Shown one piece after another: positions 8,493 through 17,293 of a stretch of 64,000 nt of DNA (its first letter is position 1; each line of letters begins with the position of its first letter). Source of the stretch: Priestia iocasae (lineage in GTDB: Bacteria > Bacillota > Bacilli > Bacillales > Bacillaceae_H); the NCBI RefSeq assembly GCF_016909075.1, contig NZ_JAFBFC010000003.1:1-64000 (forward strand), read 5' to 3'. Below the pieces are notes generated by a model. It had not been told where the DNA came from, did no database searches, and saw only the letters and a program-made list of their open reading frames with translations. Both the position numbers and the translations under genes were made by a program.

Positions 8493-8773
8493 TTATTGAA
8501 CATGCGCATTTGACGATTAAAGGCGACCTGCACGAAGAATTTGTTGAAGCGATCAATAAAGGGATTCACTATGTAAAAGATGCTAACGGGTACGAAGGCT
8601 ATGAGCTCATTCAAAACATCGAAAACAACAATCAGTTTTTATTAATGATCGCATGGACAACTATGGAGGATCATACAGAGCATTTTGTAAAAAGCGAAGC
8701 ATTTGCGAAATGGGAAGAACTTATTTCTCCTTATTTTTCACATGCACCTACTGTCCTTCATTATCATTTTTAA
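8489..8773 (+). CDS. Antibiotic biosynthesis monooxygenase (ABM) domain protein
   Basis: A 94-residue ferredoxin-like-fold protein beginning MIIEHAHLTIKGD and ending near SPYFSHAPTVLHYHF, the usual ABM length. Family members are small oxygenases or accessory proteins; the substrate is unknown. The start is fixed by the ATGA overlap with the upstream fragment, so it depends on translational coupling. A longer frame reaching back to 8177 runs through the MFS and UPF0303 remnants and is not real N-terminal sequence. The shared terminator lies immediately downstream. Confidence 0.8.
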   Translation: MIIEHAHLTIKGDLHEEFVEAINKGIHYVKDANGYEGYELIQNIENNNQFLLMIAWTTMEDHTEHFVKSEAFAKWEELISPYFSHAPTVLHYHF

Positions 8774-8778
8774 GAAAT

Positions 8779-8829
8779 GCCTTGCCGATTCAACCACTTA
8801 CATATAGGTTGAATTGGCAAGGCGTTTTC
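8779..8829. terminator. Bidirectional intrinsic terminator
   Basis: 17-bp arms GCCTTGCCGATTCAACC and GGTTGAATTGGCAAGGC with one mismatch, followed by GTTTTCG, between the convergent ABM and SDR genes. Confidence 0.85.
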
Positions 8830-8832
8830 GTG

Positions 8833-9606
8833 TTACTTTTTCATACTTTTTTTCATTAAACTAGCGCTCACTTGTGAAATGAACTTACGTGGTAGAAGTC
8901 GAGGAAGCTGAGCGGTCATGAAATTTCGTTTCCCATCAATTGTGACACTTTTTCGTTTTGAGATCGCGTTAAACGTTGTTTCGACAACCTGCTTTGAGCT
9001 TCTCATCTTTCCTACCTTGATTGAATCTGGGGCTGTATTGAAAAACTCCGTTTCCGTATTCCCAGGACATACAGCCATAATATGAATGCCTTTCTCTTTA
9101 TACTCTTCATGCAACCCTTCCGTAAAGGAAAGAATAAATGCTTTTGTGGCAGCGTAGATTGACATATATGGAATGGGTTGAAAAGATGCCATTGAAGCAA
9201 CATTAATGATTTCTCCTCTTCCCTTTTCAACCATTTTTCGTAAGAATAGCTGTGTCATATTGACAACTGCATTAACATTGAGCATCACTTGCTGATGATT
9301 TCTTTCATTCGAAGTCTCTAATAGTTCGCCAGTTGTACCTGCTCCTGCATTATTAACAAGCAAATCGATAAAGAGATTTTGAGCCTCCACTTCATTGTAC
9401 ACCTCTTGTGCTGCCCATTCTTCACTTAAATCTTTCGGTATGACATACGTGTTGACTCCAAATTGATTTTGAACGTCTGTTGCTATTTGGTCGAGTTTTT
9501 CTTTTGTTCTAGACACTAGGACGACATCGTATCCTTTTTCTGCTAAGGAATAAACAAATTGCTTGCCAATTCCTGTTGATGCTCCTGTTACAAGTGCGGT
9601 TTTCAT
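8833..9606 (-). CDS. SDR family oxidoreductase
   Basis: A classical short-chain dehydrogenase of 257 residues. The nucleotide-binding TGASTGIG is near the N-terminus, NNAG at about 90, and the catalytic Ser with YAATK (Tyr-x-x-x-Lys) at about 155-160; the C-terminus is basic (KKSMKK). It resembles DltE/YqjQ-type enzymes; the substrate is unknown. An upstream TTG at 9612 is possible, but AGAGGGA is better spaced for the ATG at 9606. It appears monocistronic. Confidence 0.92.
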   Translation of the reverse strand: MKTALVTGASTGIGKQFVYSLAEKGYDVVLVSRTKEKLDQIATDVQNQFGVNTYVIPKDLSEEWAAQEVYNEVEAQNLFIDLLVNNAGAGTTGELLETSNERNHQQVMLNVNAVVNMTQLFLRKMVEKGRGEIINVASMASFQPIPYMSIYAATKAFILSFTEGLHEEYKEKGIHIMAVCPGNTETEFFNTAPDSIKVGKMRSSKQVVETTFNAISKRKSVTIDGKRNFMTAQLPRLLPRKFISQVSASLMKKSMKK

Positions 9607-9736
9607 ATACAAGTTCCCTCTTTCTGCTTTAAATCTCTAAATCATAAGTAAAGCTTTATGATCAATCATTTTCATACTCTTTTTATATGTTTAAACTCTT
9701 AAACATACGGAAATATATCATTGTCTGCTACTCATG

Positions 9737-10702
9737 TCAATTGTTTTCACTTGAACAGCCTCTATTTTCTGCATACCTCATCTCCATCACTTTTTTTACT
9801 TCTTCTAAAAATATATCGTAATTTAATTTCATCCCTATTCGCGTTTGTCCTGCGACACCATTTGGTCGTAAGTCCGCATAGGACAACCCTTTAGCATCTC
9901 CTTGTTCGACTACTTTTACATCATAGTAAAGATAATCGGCGACGCTAGGATTAATCATCATAATAAGCGGAACAATGTCGTGAATAGGAGCACCAACAAT
10001 GTCTGGAGCTAGCTTCTTATAAGCATGAAAATAGTATTGAAAAATTGGACGAACCATTAAGTAATAAGGATTTTTAACGGTTTGTGAAATCTCATCAATC
10101 ACTTCTGGTGTTAAATAAGCATCGCTCGTCACATTTAAAGGTGAAATGGTTAAGTTATGAGCAAATTTCAAAATAAAATTCGACGCGGTTGGGTCTCCAT
10201 GAAAGTTCGCTTCCGCAATCGGCGTCACGTTTCCAGGTCTAAAAAAAGAGCCTCCCATGAGATAAAATGCGCCTACTTTTTTAATTTGTTCATTAAATAA
10301 AATAAAAGCAGAAGCTAATGAGGTTGACCTTCCTACATCGACAATGATGAGTTCATCCTTATAGTGCTCAATTAGTACACGAATCGTATCAAATGGATAT
10401 ACGTGATAGATCAAATCTTCTGGTGGCTCAATTGGACCAATTCCATCGTCACCGTGAATTTGAGGATAATACACCATGTTTTCTTGCTGAATCGGTTGAG
10501 CAGCACCAGGGATAATGGGGATGTCTGATTTACCTGCTATTTGTAACAAATACGCCGCATTGCGTGTAGCCTGTTCTTTCGTCACATTTCCAAAGCTCGT
10601 TACCACACCTACAAGTTCAATATCAGGATTTAACAATGCATACATAATGGCAATGGCATCATCAATGCCCGGATCACAAAAAAGCAACACCTTTTTCGTC
10701 AT
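9737..10702 (-). CDS. Nucleoside hydrolase (IU-NH family)
   Basis: Hydrolyses the N-glycosidic bond of ribonucleosides for base salvage. The calcium-binding signature CDPGIDDAIAIMYAL is at residues 9-23, and the conserved aspartate-bearing NFHGDPTAS and late HDIVP segments are present. At 321 residues it is full length. The ATG has AAGGAG upstream. Purine or pyrimidine preference cannot be told. It stands alone; the next terminator downstream belongs to the ABC operon. Confidence 0.9.
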   Translation of the reverse strand: MTKKVLLFCDPGIDDAIAIMYALLNPDIELVGVVTSFGNVTKEQATRNAAYLLQIAGKSDIPIIPGAAQPIQQENMVYYPQIHGDDGIGPIEPPEDLIYHVYPFDTIRVLIEHYKDELIIVDVGRSTSLASAFILFNEQIKKVGAFYLMGGSFFRPGNVTPIAEANFHGDPTASNFILKFAHNLTISPLNVTSDAYLTPEVIDEISQTVKNPYYLMVRPIFQYYFHAYKKLAPDIVGAPIHDIVPLIMMINPSVADYLYYDVKVVEQGDAKGLSYADLRPNGVAGQTRIGMKLNYDIFLEEVKKVMEMRYAENRGCSSENN

Positions 10703-10784
10703 AAAGCTCTCCTTTTTATTTCCATTTTTTGTAATAGTATATATGTCTTCTTTTTATCAAATAGCACTTGTTGATCAATGAGAC

Positions 10785-10821
10785 AGGAAAAAAGAGCCCT
10801 TTCTTCCTACAGGGCTCTTTG
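10785..10821 (-). terminator. Terminator of the ECF-sigma/ABC operon
   Basis: Stem AAAGAGCCCT/AGGGCTCTTT with a minus-strand T-run of six bases, just after the last permease gene. Confidence 0.88.
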
Positions 10822-11964
10822 TTATAAGATGTCTCTTGCTCGTTCTTTTTTCACTTTTATCATAAATAGCATTAACGTTAAGCCTATTACACTCATTAGT
10901 ACAATCGGCCAGAGATATTGTGGCAAATATACACTCGTTATCTCTCTTACTAAGTAATTGACTCCGAACGTAACAAGTAAAAACATAAGAGGAATTTGAC
11001 TACCGATGTTCGTCATATAGTTAGGCGCAACGCTCGAAATGTAAGCGACTAGTAAGAGAACCACTACTCCTACAAGATAAATCGCTGCAATTGTTAATAA
11101 AATATAGTGAAAAAAAGTAAGGTTGTACCACGAAATCAAATAATTAAAAATGGAATTAACATTTAACGATAAAAACGCCGATGTGCCATTTCCTTTATAG
11201 AGCGTAAAGAAAAGGAAAAGCTGCGCCGTCATTACTGCGATTGTTGCGATGAACGCTGCCACAAACTTTTGTGAAAACAGCCTTCTTCCAACCTTTGATG
11301 TATACTGAAGCAATAACACGTGATTTTTGCGATCTTGTAAGTAAAGAGGTGTGACAAGAATCATAATGCTTAGAAAAATAAGAATCGCCATATTTCCAAT
11401 TAAGTTGTTGTAGTTTTCATAGACAATCCAACTCATCGTCGATGTATGTTGCTTTGTCTGAAGCAGTTCATCAATTCGACTTTGTTGCTTTTCTGTTAAC
11501 GGCTCAATTGAGGAAGCGTGTCCTAAATGTTCTGGGTGCTCGTATCTTTCAATGATACTCTCTCTTGCTTGTAATTCCCAAAATACATCCATTTCTTCTT
11601 CAAAGTGAATGTTATCTCGCACCTTGTTAACGCGTTGATCATTTCCATCATATTGCCTAAACGCTTCATAGGAATCGATTCCGGCTCGCACAAGCTCCTT
11701 TTGTGAACGAATGTACACCTCTGCTTCTTGCTTCTGTTGCTCATATAGTTGCTTGAAGTGCTCGAATTCGTCTTCATCCATCCATTCTCCGTACTCCTCA
11801 ATCATTCCCTTTGTAATCTCAAACTCATCTCTTACAGGCCTACCATTTGGAAAATGGTCAAAATCAAACATGATAAACAGATGATAAAAAATAAATGTAA
11901 CAAGACCGAGAAGGATGATGGTTTTAAGTGTAAACATTTTCTTTAACTCATTCCAAATAATCAT
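10822..11964 (-). CDS. ABC transporter permease (ABC-2 type), second
   Basis: A 380-residue membrane protein: TM1 at about 12-30, a long charged extracytoplasmic region (35-185) rich in Glu, then five TM segments between about 190 and 365. This ABC-2/NatB-like layout suits an exporter subunit. It is the last gene of a five-gene minus-strand operon headed by an ECF sigma factor, with 13 bp to the preceding permease gene; the two probably form a heterodimer with the ATPase. The cargo is unknown. AAGGAAG precedes the ATG. Confidence 0.85.
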   Translation of the reverse strand: MIIWNELKKMFTLKTIILLGLVTFIFYHLFIMFDFDHFPNGRPVRDEFEITKGMIEEYGEWMDEDEFEHFKQLYEQQKQEAEVYIRSQKELVRAGIDSYEAFRQYDGNDQRVNKVRDNIHFEEEMDVFWELQARESIIERYEHPEHLGHASSIEPLTEKQQSRIDELLQTKQHTSTMSWIVYENYNNLIGNMAILIFLSIMILVTPLYLQDRKNHVLLLQYTSKVGRRLFSQKFVAAFIATIAVMTAQLFLFFTLYKGNGTSAFLSLNVNSIFNYLISWYNLTFFHYILLTIAAIYLVGVVVLLLVAYISSVAPNYMTNIGSQIPLMFLLVTFGVNYLVREITSVYLPQYLWPIVLMSVIGLTLMLFMIKVKKERARDIL

Positions 11965-11977
11965 CGTTTTCGCTTCC

Positions 11978-13249
11978 TTATGATAAATTTTGTTTATAAA
12001 AACGGTGTATACAATATAAGCTTGTTGTCACTAGCAACACTAGCCACGTACTAACGGTTACTAGCTCGTAATATTGAAATGTCGTAAATGCCCCACTCTC
12101 CATCCACCATTTCTTCACTCCGAGCATGAGTGGAAACGGTGTATAATGCGTGTAAATCATCCACTCACTATTGCGTGGAAGCTCCCCTGGTAGCAGTACG
12201 AATGAACCAACTATGAGTAAAAAAGTAAAAAACACAACATAGCTATTTCGAGTCCACATTGAGAGAATAAACGTCATTAGCACCACAAGAAACTGACAGA
12301 TAAAGACGAGCAAGCAGCTTAAAAAGACATACTGAATGAACGACAAATTCCACCAGCTCATAAACGCCATGTTGTTACCTTCTGTTAAAAACCCTGAGCT
12401 AATGGGAACGTGCCATAATCTTGAATAATCAAATACGAGAAAATAAACAACGAGCGTGCTTCCTAACAAGTAAGCCGTCATCGTCATCGATGCAACAATG
12501 GCTGCACACAGTTTATTTCTTACGACTTTTCTTCCTCGTTTTGTAGAATACGTAACCAATGATGTACGTTGATCAAATTCATAGTTAACAACAAAAGCAG
12601 TGACCAACGTGATTAGCAATAACGCTTCAATCATGACAGAGAGAAATAATGTTTGAAACAATAAGCTGTGAGTCTCATATGCCTTTCCATTGAAAAAGAG
12701 AGATAAGTGCTCCTGATTGTCCGTTAATTCATCTAGTCGTGGCTGAAAGGATTCGTATTGTTTTTTTACGATTTCAGCTGCATCACCACTTAGCCCGTAC
12801 AAACGAATATACATGGCTGCTACTTCTTCTAGATTCAGAGTGTTATATCTTTGAATAATTTCTTCTGTCGAAAAGACATAAGACTCTTTTACCGCTAATT
12901 CACTAGCTTGGATAAGCTCTTTTTCAGTGTATACGTTCTTTTCAATGATGGAATAATAGGTTTCTGGATTAAAAAACGCCTGCATGGACTCATATGTGTG
13001 TCCACTCTTTTCTTTTGAAAGCTCATTCCACGCTTGTAACTCTGCACGGTAATCCGCTTCAAGACTAGCTCTTCCCTTCTTATCCATTAGCACCCCATGC
13101 TCGTCGATAATGGCATTTAATAGACTCATGCCCTCACGCATCGGTGCATGTAAATAGATTTGATAGCTATTAAAAGCGGTAAATAAAAGAAGTAACACCC
13201 AAACAATGGGTGACCGTATAATCTTTTTCAACTCTAATCTCGTTATCAT
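11978..13249 (-). CDS. ABC transporter permease (ABC-2 type), first
   Basis: A 423-residue membrane protein with the same layout as its downstream neighbour: one N-terminal TM (about 12-30), a soluble loop of about 160 residues, then a block of TM segments from about 205 to 415. Its ATG overlaps the stop of the ATPase gene by four bases (ATGA), which shows translational coupling. Role: membrane half of an exporter induced with the ECF sigma factor, inferred from position. The cargo is not known. Confidence 0.85.
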   Translation of the reverse strand: MITRLELKKIIRSPIVWVLLLLFTAFNSYQIYLHAPMREGMSLLNAIIDEHGVLMDKKGRASLEADYRAELQAWNELSKEKSGHTYESMQAFFNPETYYSIIEKNVYTEKELIQASELAVKESYVFSTEEIIQRYNTLNLEEVAAMYIRLYGLSGDAAEIVKKQYESFQPRLDELTDNQEHLSLFFNGKAYETHSLLFQTLFLSVMIEALLLITLVTAFVVNYEFDQRTSLVTYSTKRGRKVVRNKLCAAIVASMTMTAYLLGSTLVVYFLVFDYSRLWHVPISSGFLTEGNNMAFMSWWNLSFIQYVFLSCLLVFICQFLVVLMTFILSMWTRNSYVVFFTFLLIVGSFVLLPGELPRNSEWMIYTHYTPFPLMLGVKKWWMESGAFTTFQYYELVTVSTWLVLLVTTSLYCIHRFYKQNLS

Positions 13250-14118
13250 GACGGTGACACTTCATCTTGATAAAGGTGAAGAAATACATCTTCTAAGCTT
13301 GGTGATACCTCTTTCCAATGATGTTGCGCAGGCTCATTGGTTAAAAAGCGTATAAGCATCTTTCCATTTTCTTGTTTTTCCGATAATGAAAGGTATTTTT
13401 TTCGAAAATTAGCGGCTTCATCAAACTGAACTTCCGTTTCATACACGAGTCCAGTAATCTTACGACAAATGTTGGAAACAGTATCTTTATATAACACTTG
13501 TTTGTCTTTAATCATAATGATTTCGTTCGCAATTGATTCAACATCGGAGACGATATGCGTCGATAAAATGACAATGCGATTTCGTGCTAAATCGGTAATT
13601 AAGTTTCGAAATCTCACACGTTCCTTCGGATCAAGTCCTGCCGTTGGTTCATCTAAAATTAAAATCTTTGGGTCATTTAACATCGCTTGTGCAATTCCTA
13701 CACGCTGAATCATGCCTCCAGAGAACTTCTTCATTTTTTTATGCGCCACATCCTCTAAAGCAACGAGTCTTAATAATTCCACTACCCTTTCTTTTGCTTC
13801 GTTACGGCTCATTCCTTTTAACGCTGCAAGATAAAGTAGATACTTCGTTGGTGTGTCGTGCTTATAGTAGCCAAATTCTTGCGGCAGGTAGCCCAGTACT
13901 GCTCGGTATCGTTCATCTAGCTTGATAATCTCTTGACCTTCATATAAGATTTCTCCACTTGTTGGAAACAGAAGTGTCGTGAGCATTTTTATTAATGTTG
14001 TCTTTCCGGCTCCGTTTGGGGCAAGAAGACCGTATACACCATAATGAAATTCAAGATTCACATCATGTAAAGCCTGAAACGAGCCAAAGTTTTTAGATAC
14101 ATTTTGTACCACTAACAT
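13246..14118 (-). CDS. ABC transporter ATP-binding protein
   Basis: A 290-residue ATPase. Walker A APNGAGKTT (about 34-42), signature FSGGMIQR (about 133), Walker B ILILDEPTAGLDP (about 153-165) and the switch His of LSTHIVSD are intact, followed by a C-terminal extension typical of NatA/YxlF-type drug or peptide exporters. It is coupled to the permeases downstream and directly abuts the membrane protein gene upstream. Confidence 0.93.
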   Translation of the reverse strand: MLVVQNVSKNFGSFQALHDVNLEFHYGVYGLLAPNGAGKTTLIKMLTTLLFPTSGEILYEGQEIIKLDERYRAVLGYLPQEFGYYKHDTPTKYLLYLAALKGMSRNEAKERVVELLRLVALEDVAHKKMKKFSGGMIQRVGIAQAMLNDPKILILDEPTAGLDPKERVRFRNLITDLARNRIVILSTHIVSDVESIANEIIMIKDKQVLYKDTVSNICRKITGLVYETEVQFDEAANFRKKYLSLSEKQENGKMLIRFLTNEPAQHHWKEVSPSLEDVFLHLYQDEVSPS

Positions 14119-14877
14119 CTATAAAACCCCTTTCACTTGTTGATAAGACATCATTTTTTTCAAACGTAAAAAATAAGCATACGTACACAGAGCAAACACA
14201 ATAACGTATCCGTATATCGGAATATGACGCAGGATTACCAGATAAACCTCTATACTGTATACAGCTGCCGTCACGTTTATCAAAAGCCAAGCGCCGATAA
14301 ATCCATAACTGCCCCATTTCTTTCTCACTTTTTGTGACACGTATAAAAAGCTTGTGGCAAACAGACTGAGCGAGCTCATGGACATGCATAGTGCTTCTAA
14401 AACATGAAGCGATTCGTAAACGAGCGAAAGAATGACAACGACCGCTCCATTACATACAATTGCGCCTAGCCCAAACACTAGCATGCGAAACGCGGCTAAC
14501 TGAAACACGTGATATTTACACGTCATCTCCACTTCAAATGTACGTCGCTCACTCGCTCGAACAAGAAAGAAAACAGCCATGAGTAAATACAAAAGTGGTG
14601 ACGAAACAAAAAGTAAGGAATATAGCTGATTTATTGAATAGAGTTGATCAGCTGTATAAAACCAGCCTAATCCAAGAACGGAAAGCCCTATGAAGAACAC
14701 AAACAACACGTCAGTCGCATCATGAAACAAATAACGAAATCCCAATTGCTTGTACATTTCGTTTAAATGCGCTGGAAAGGAGGTTGGCTTTTTCACTCCT
14801 TTTGCGACGATTTCACGAATCTGTGTTTTCATCGTCTGCTCATCTGGATAGTCAACGCGCCATGTTTCTTTTTTCAT
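14119..14877 (-). CDS. Membrane protein, candidate anti-sigma partner
   Basis: A 252-residue protein with a charged cytosolic N-terminus (1-45, MKKETWRVDYPDEQTMKTQ) and six predicted TM segments from about 52 to 240. I recognise no family. It overlaps the sigma gene by 26 bases, so the two are coupled; in that position a membrane protein often serves as anti-sigma factor, and the soluble N-terminus could hold the sigma factor. That role is inference. The start is internal to the sigma frame. Confidence 0.75.
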   Translation of the reverse strand: MKKETWRVDYPDEQTMKTQIREIVAKGVKKPTSFPAHLNEMYKQLGFRYLFHDATDVLFVFFIGLSVLGLGWFYTADQLYSINQLYSLLFVSSPLLYLLMAVFFLVRASERRTFEVEMTCKYHVFQLAAFRMLVFGLGAIVCNGAVVVILSLVYESLHVLEALCMSMSSLSLFATSFLYVSQKVRKKWGSYGFIGAWLLINVTAAVYSIEVYLVILRHIPIYGYVIVFALCTYAYFLRLKKMMSYQQVKGVL

Positions 14878-15427
14878 CGTTTTGCTCCTCCAATCTTCGT
14901 TTTAATGTTCGAATGGTCGCGTAATATTTCGTTTTCACAGACGACTCAGGAACATCAAGCGTTGTTGCAATTTCTGCAAACGTATAATCAGCAAATAACT
15001 TTAAACGCAGAATCTGCTGTGGAAACAAATCAAGCTCGTTAATGTGAAACGTTACTCTTTCGACCTCTTCTTTTCGTTCCAATGTCACTGTAAAATCTTC
15101 TTCACCTGAAATAAAGAGCTCTTCCATCGCATCAGACATCCGATCATACTTGTAATGCCTTGAACGATAATAGTCCACAATCCGATTTGTCGCAATTTTA
15201 TAAAGCCACGTTTTAAAGGACGCGCGTTTTCCTTCAAAATGGTGAATCGACTGAAGCATGCTTATAAAAATTTCTTGCGTCAAATCGAGCGCCAACTCTT
15301 TGTTTATCGTCTGCTTGTACACAAATCCATACATTTGCGAATAGTACATCGATACCAACTCATTCGCCGCATGCTCATCTGATTTTTTCTGAATGAGCTT
15401 AATCCACTTTTTCTCTTTGTTCAACAT
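14852..15427 (-). CDS. ECF-type RNA polymerase sigma factor
   Basis: A 191-residue extracytoplasmic-function sigma factor: region 2 at about 20-90 (ALDLTQEIFISMLQ, then FKTWLYKIATNRIVDYYR) and region 4 at about 125-180 (FAEIATTLDVPESSVKTKYY). It heads the operon sigma - membrane protein - ATPase - two permeases, a plan like the B. subtilis sigY-yxl operon, and probably activates its own promoter upstream of 15427. The signal is likely envelope or antibiotic stress, inferred. Confidence 0.92.
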   Translation of the reverse strand: MLNKEKKWIKLIQKKSDEHAANELVSMYYSQMYGFVYKQTINKELALDLTQEIFISMLQSIHHFEGKRASFKTWLYKIATNRIVDYYRSRHYKYDRMSDAMEELFISGEEDFTVTLERKEEVERVTFHINELDLFPQQILRLKLFADYTFAEIATTLDVPESSVKTKYYATIRTLKRRLEEQNDEKRNMAR

Positions 15428-15549
15428 AGTACCTCGTCCATTCCCAGCTCGTTGTTTGGTCGTTCATGTGTATAGTCGTAAAAAAGTTCCATATAGTTTT
15501 AAAAAACATGAAAAATAGTTAAAACTTTTTTCTTGCTGTTGACTAAATA

Positions 15550-15685
15550 ATCGAGTTTGGTTGATTTCTACTCCAGGTTGCTCGCTTAACTTCGGCGGGA
15601 TTTCTGTCTCCCTGGCCGTTGAATAAGCATCTTAGACTCGACACCTCACTCATGCGTTTTCACCTTGCACCCCACTCAACCTGAT
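15550..15685. repeat. Degenerate Bacillus-type dispersed repeat
   Basis: Contains GGTTGATTTCTACTCCAGG then GCTCGCTTAACTTCGGCGGG and ends near CCCCACTCAACC. From memory this resembles a GC-richer intergenic repeat with ends GGTTGATTTCCGCTCC and CCAATCAAC seen in several Bacillus genomes. A related 3' piece is at 46105-46140. Confidence 0.4.
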
Positions 15686-15771
15686 ACAGCTATCTCTACA
15701 GTCACCCATAAAAAAAAGTTTGGTTGCATATGTAAAACGATGATCAATCATCTTTTGTTGCTCCTGATAAA

Positions 15772-15800
15772 GAAAAAAACGCCTGTTTTGTCCAGACGCT
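15772..15800 (-). terminator. Terminator downstream of GNAT gene
   Basis: Stem CGTCTG/CAGGCG (one G-T pair) followed by seven T on the minus strand, 59 bp past the GNAT stop. Confidence 0.7.
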
Positions 15801-15858
15801 TTGACTGATCATTGATTAATGTGACACTTTTTCGACCGAAAAGACTCCCTTCACTTAC

Positions 15859-16311
15859 CTACACATCTCGCGACAGGCGAATCATATCGACACATTGAAT
15901 GCCATTTTCATAGATTTCTTCTTCATAGTGACGAAGGAAGAAATTCTGATCGACTCCTACAATACGAAACCCACATTTTTGATAAAGAGCTAATTGGCCG
16001 ATGCTAGAATTTCCCGTGCTAATTTCGATTGTTTTATATCCTGCTTGCTTAGCTCTTACAATGGCATCTCGTACTAACTGCTTGCCAATCCCTCTATTTT
16101 GCTGTGACTCTGCCACCGCTATATTCACAAGCTCGACAGTTTCAGGTCTTGTCGGAAGGAGCACATACACACCAATGACCTCTTCTTTTTCTTCTATCAC
16201 AACGCATTGTCCTCGTTTTATGTAGTCGTTGACTAATTGTGGAGATGGATCAGCTAGTAGTAGTAACTGCATGGGAGGCTGTTCGTTTTTTTCTGCTAAT
16301 CGAATGTTCAT
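15859..16311 (-). CDS. GNAT family N-acetyltransferase
   Basis: A 150-residue single GNAT domain. The acetyl-CoA-binding motif QNRGIGKQLVRDAI is at about 73-86 and LYQKCGFRIVGVD near 108-120. Substrate unknown. AAGGAGGAA precedes the ATG. It is divergent from the MerR/TipAS gene with 152 bp between, so the two could be co-regulated; no shared operator was identified. Confidence 0.88.
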   Translation of the reverse strand: MNIRLAEKNEQPPMQLLLLADPSPQLVNDYIKRGQCVVIEEKEEVIGVYVLLPTRPETVELVNIAVAESQQNRGIGKQLVRDAIVRAKQAGYKTIEISTGNSSIGQLALYQKCGFRIVGVDQNFFLRHYEEEIYENGIQCVDMIRLSRDV

Positions 16312-16410
16312 ACGGTTCCTCCTTTTACCAATTTCTTCATAGTGTTATCCTACTAAAAATAGACGTCGTTAGCTATCCTCTTTTTTGTTAACTATAATGA
16401 ATAAAAACCC

Positions 16411-16441
16411 TTTACATTCACGCAACGTCAACCTGTATAGT
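16411..16441 (+). promoter_or_regulatory. MerR-type promoter with 19-bp spacer
   Basis: -35 TTTACA (16411-16416) and -10 TATAGT (16436-16441) are 19 bp apart, the overlong spacing of MerR-activated promoters. A partial dyad around ACG-CAA-CGT lies in the spacer. It would autoregulate the gene at 16464. Confidence 0.7.
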
Positions 16442-16463
16442 GAAATAGTCAGGAGGTGAACGC

Positions 16464-17228
16464 ATGGAATATACAGTAAAAAAACTTGCGAAGTTGGCTG
16501 GAGTGACGAGTCGTACATTACGATACTACGATGAAATTGGGATTCTAAAGCCGGCTAGAATCAATTCATCAGGCTATCGCATTTACGGTGAAGAAGAAGT
16601 GGATCGTCTTCAACAAATTCTCTTTTATCGGGAACTCGATGTGGACTTAGAAACGATTCATCACTTGTTGTCTTCTCCGACTTTTGATCATGTTAAAGCA
16701 TTAGAAGAACACCGCGAAAAACTTCTGACAAAGCGAAAGCAGTTAGATCTGTTAATTCAAAACGTGAATCAAACCTTAGCCGCAAAAGAAGGGAGAATGA
16801 TGATGAGTGATCAAGAAAAATTCGAAGGATTCAAACAGCAATTAATTGACGAAAACGAGAAAAAACACGGAAAAGAAGTCCGTGAAAAATATGGTGATGA
16901 CCAAGTAAATAAATCAAATGAAAAACTAAAAGGAATGTCACAAGCACAATACGAAGAAGCAGAAAGACTTGGTGAAGAAGTGCTGAATGTGTTACACGAG
17001 GCGTTTCAGACTGAAGATCCTGCAAGCGACTTAGCACAAAAAGCAGCCGATTTACACCGTCAGTGGCTTAGCTCTTATTGGGATGAGTATTCAAAAGAAG
17101 CACACGCAGGTCTTGCGCAAATGTATGTCGATGACGAGCGTTTTACGGCTTACTATGATAAAAGGCAACCTGGTATGGCTGCGTTTTTACGCGATGCGGT
17201 TTTGATTTATGCAGGTACAAAATCATAA
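16464..17228 (+). CDS. MerR family activator with TipAS domain (Mta-like)
   Basis: A 254-residue regulator. The N-terminal MerR winged helix (1-70: LAKLAGVTSRTLRYYDEIG) and a dimerisation coiled coil (about 75-110) are followed by a TipAS ligand-binding domain (about 120-250). B. subtilis Mta has this layout and size and activates multidrug efflux genes. AGGAGGTGAA precedes the ATG. No efflux gene is adjacent, so the regulon beyond itself is unknown. Confidence 0.9.
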   Translation: MEYTVKKLAKLAGVTSRTLRYYDEIGILKPARINSSGYRIYGEEEVDRLQQILFYRELDVDLETIHHLLSSPTFDHVKALEEHREKLLTKRKQLDLLIQNVNQTLAAKEGRMMMSDQEKFEGFKQQLIDENEKKHGKEVREKYGDDQVNKSNEKLKGMSQAQYEEAERLGEEVLNVLHEAFQTEDPASDLAQKAADLHRQWLSSYWDEYSKEAHAGLAQMYVDDERFTAYYDKRQPGMAAFLRDAVLIYAGTKS

Positions 17229-17242
17229 AAAAGCGAGTAGGC

Positions 17243-17281
17243 TGAGTCAAATTACGCGGTTTTCCTCCGTTTGGCTCAGCC
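17243..17281. repeat. GCTGAG..CAAA hairpin, copy 2
   Basis: Arms GGCTGAGTCAAA and TTTGGCTCAGCC pair with one mismatch around a 15-base loop, directly after the MerR stop. It matches copy 1 at 7391-7430, so both may be stems of one terminator-like repeat family. Confidence 0.6.
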
Positions 17282-17293
17282 TCTTCTCTCTAC

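Larger units (their letters stand above)
15428..15858. other. Intergenic region with degenerate dispersed repeat
   Basis: Holds the presumed ECF promoter near 15440-15540 (unassigned), a degenerate copy of a Bacillus dispersed repeat at about 15550-15685 and a minus-strand terminator at 15772-15800. No gene is seen. Confidence 0.55.

Noticed and set aside
8177-8773. A 198-codon frame taken as one protein
   Set aside because: Its first 100 codons run through the MFS and UPF0303 remnants; only the last 94 codons form a known domain (ABM), with a start at 8489.
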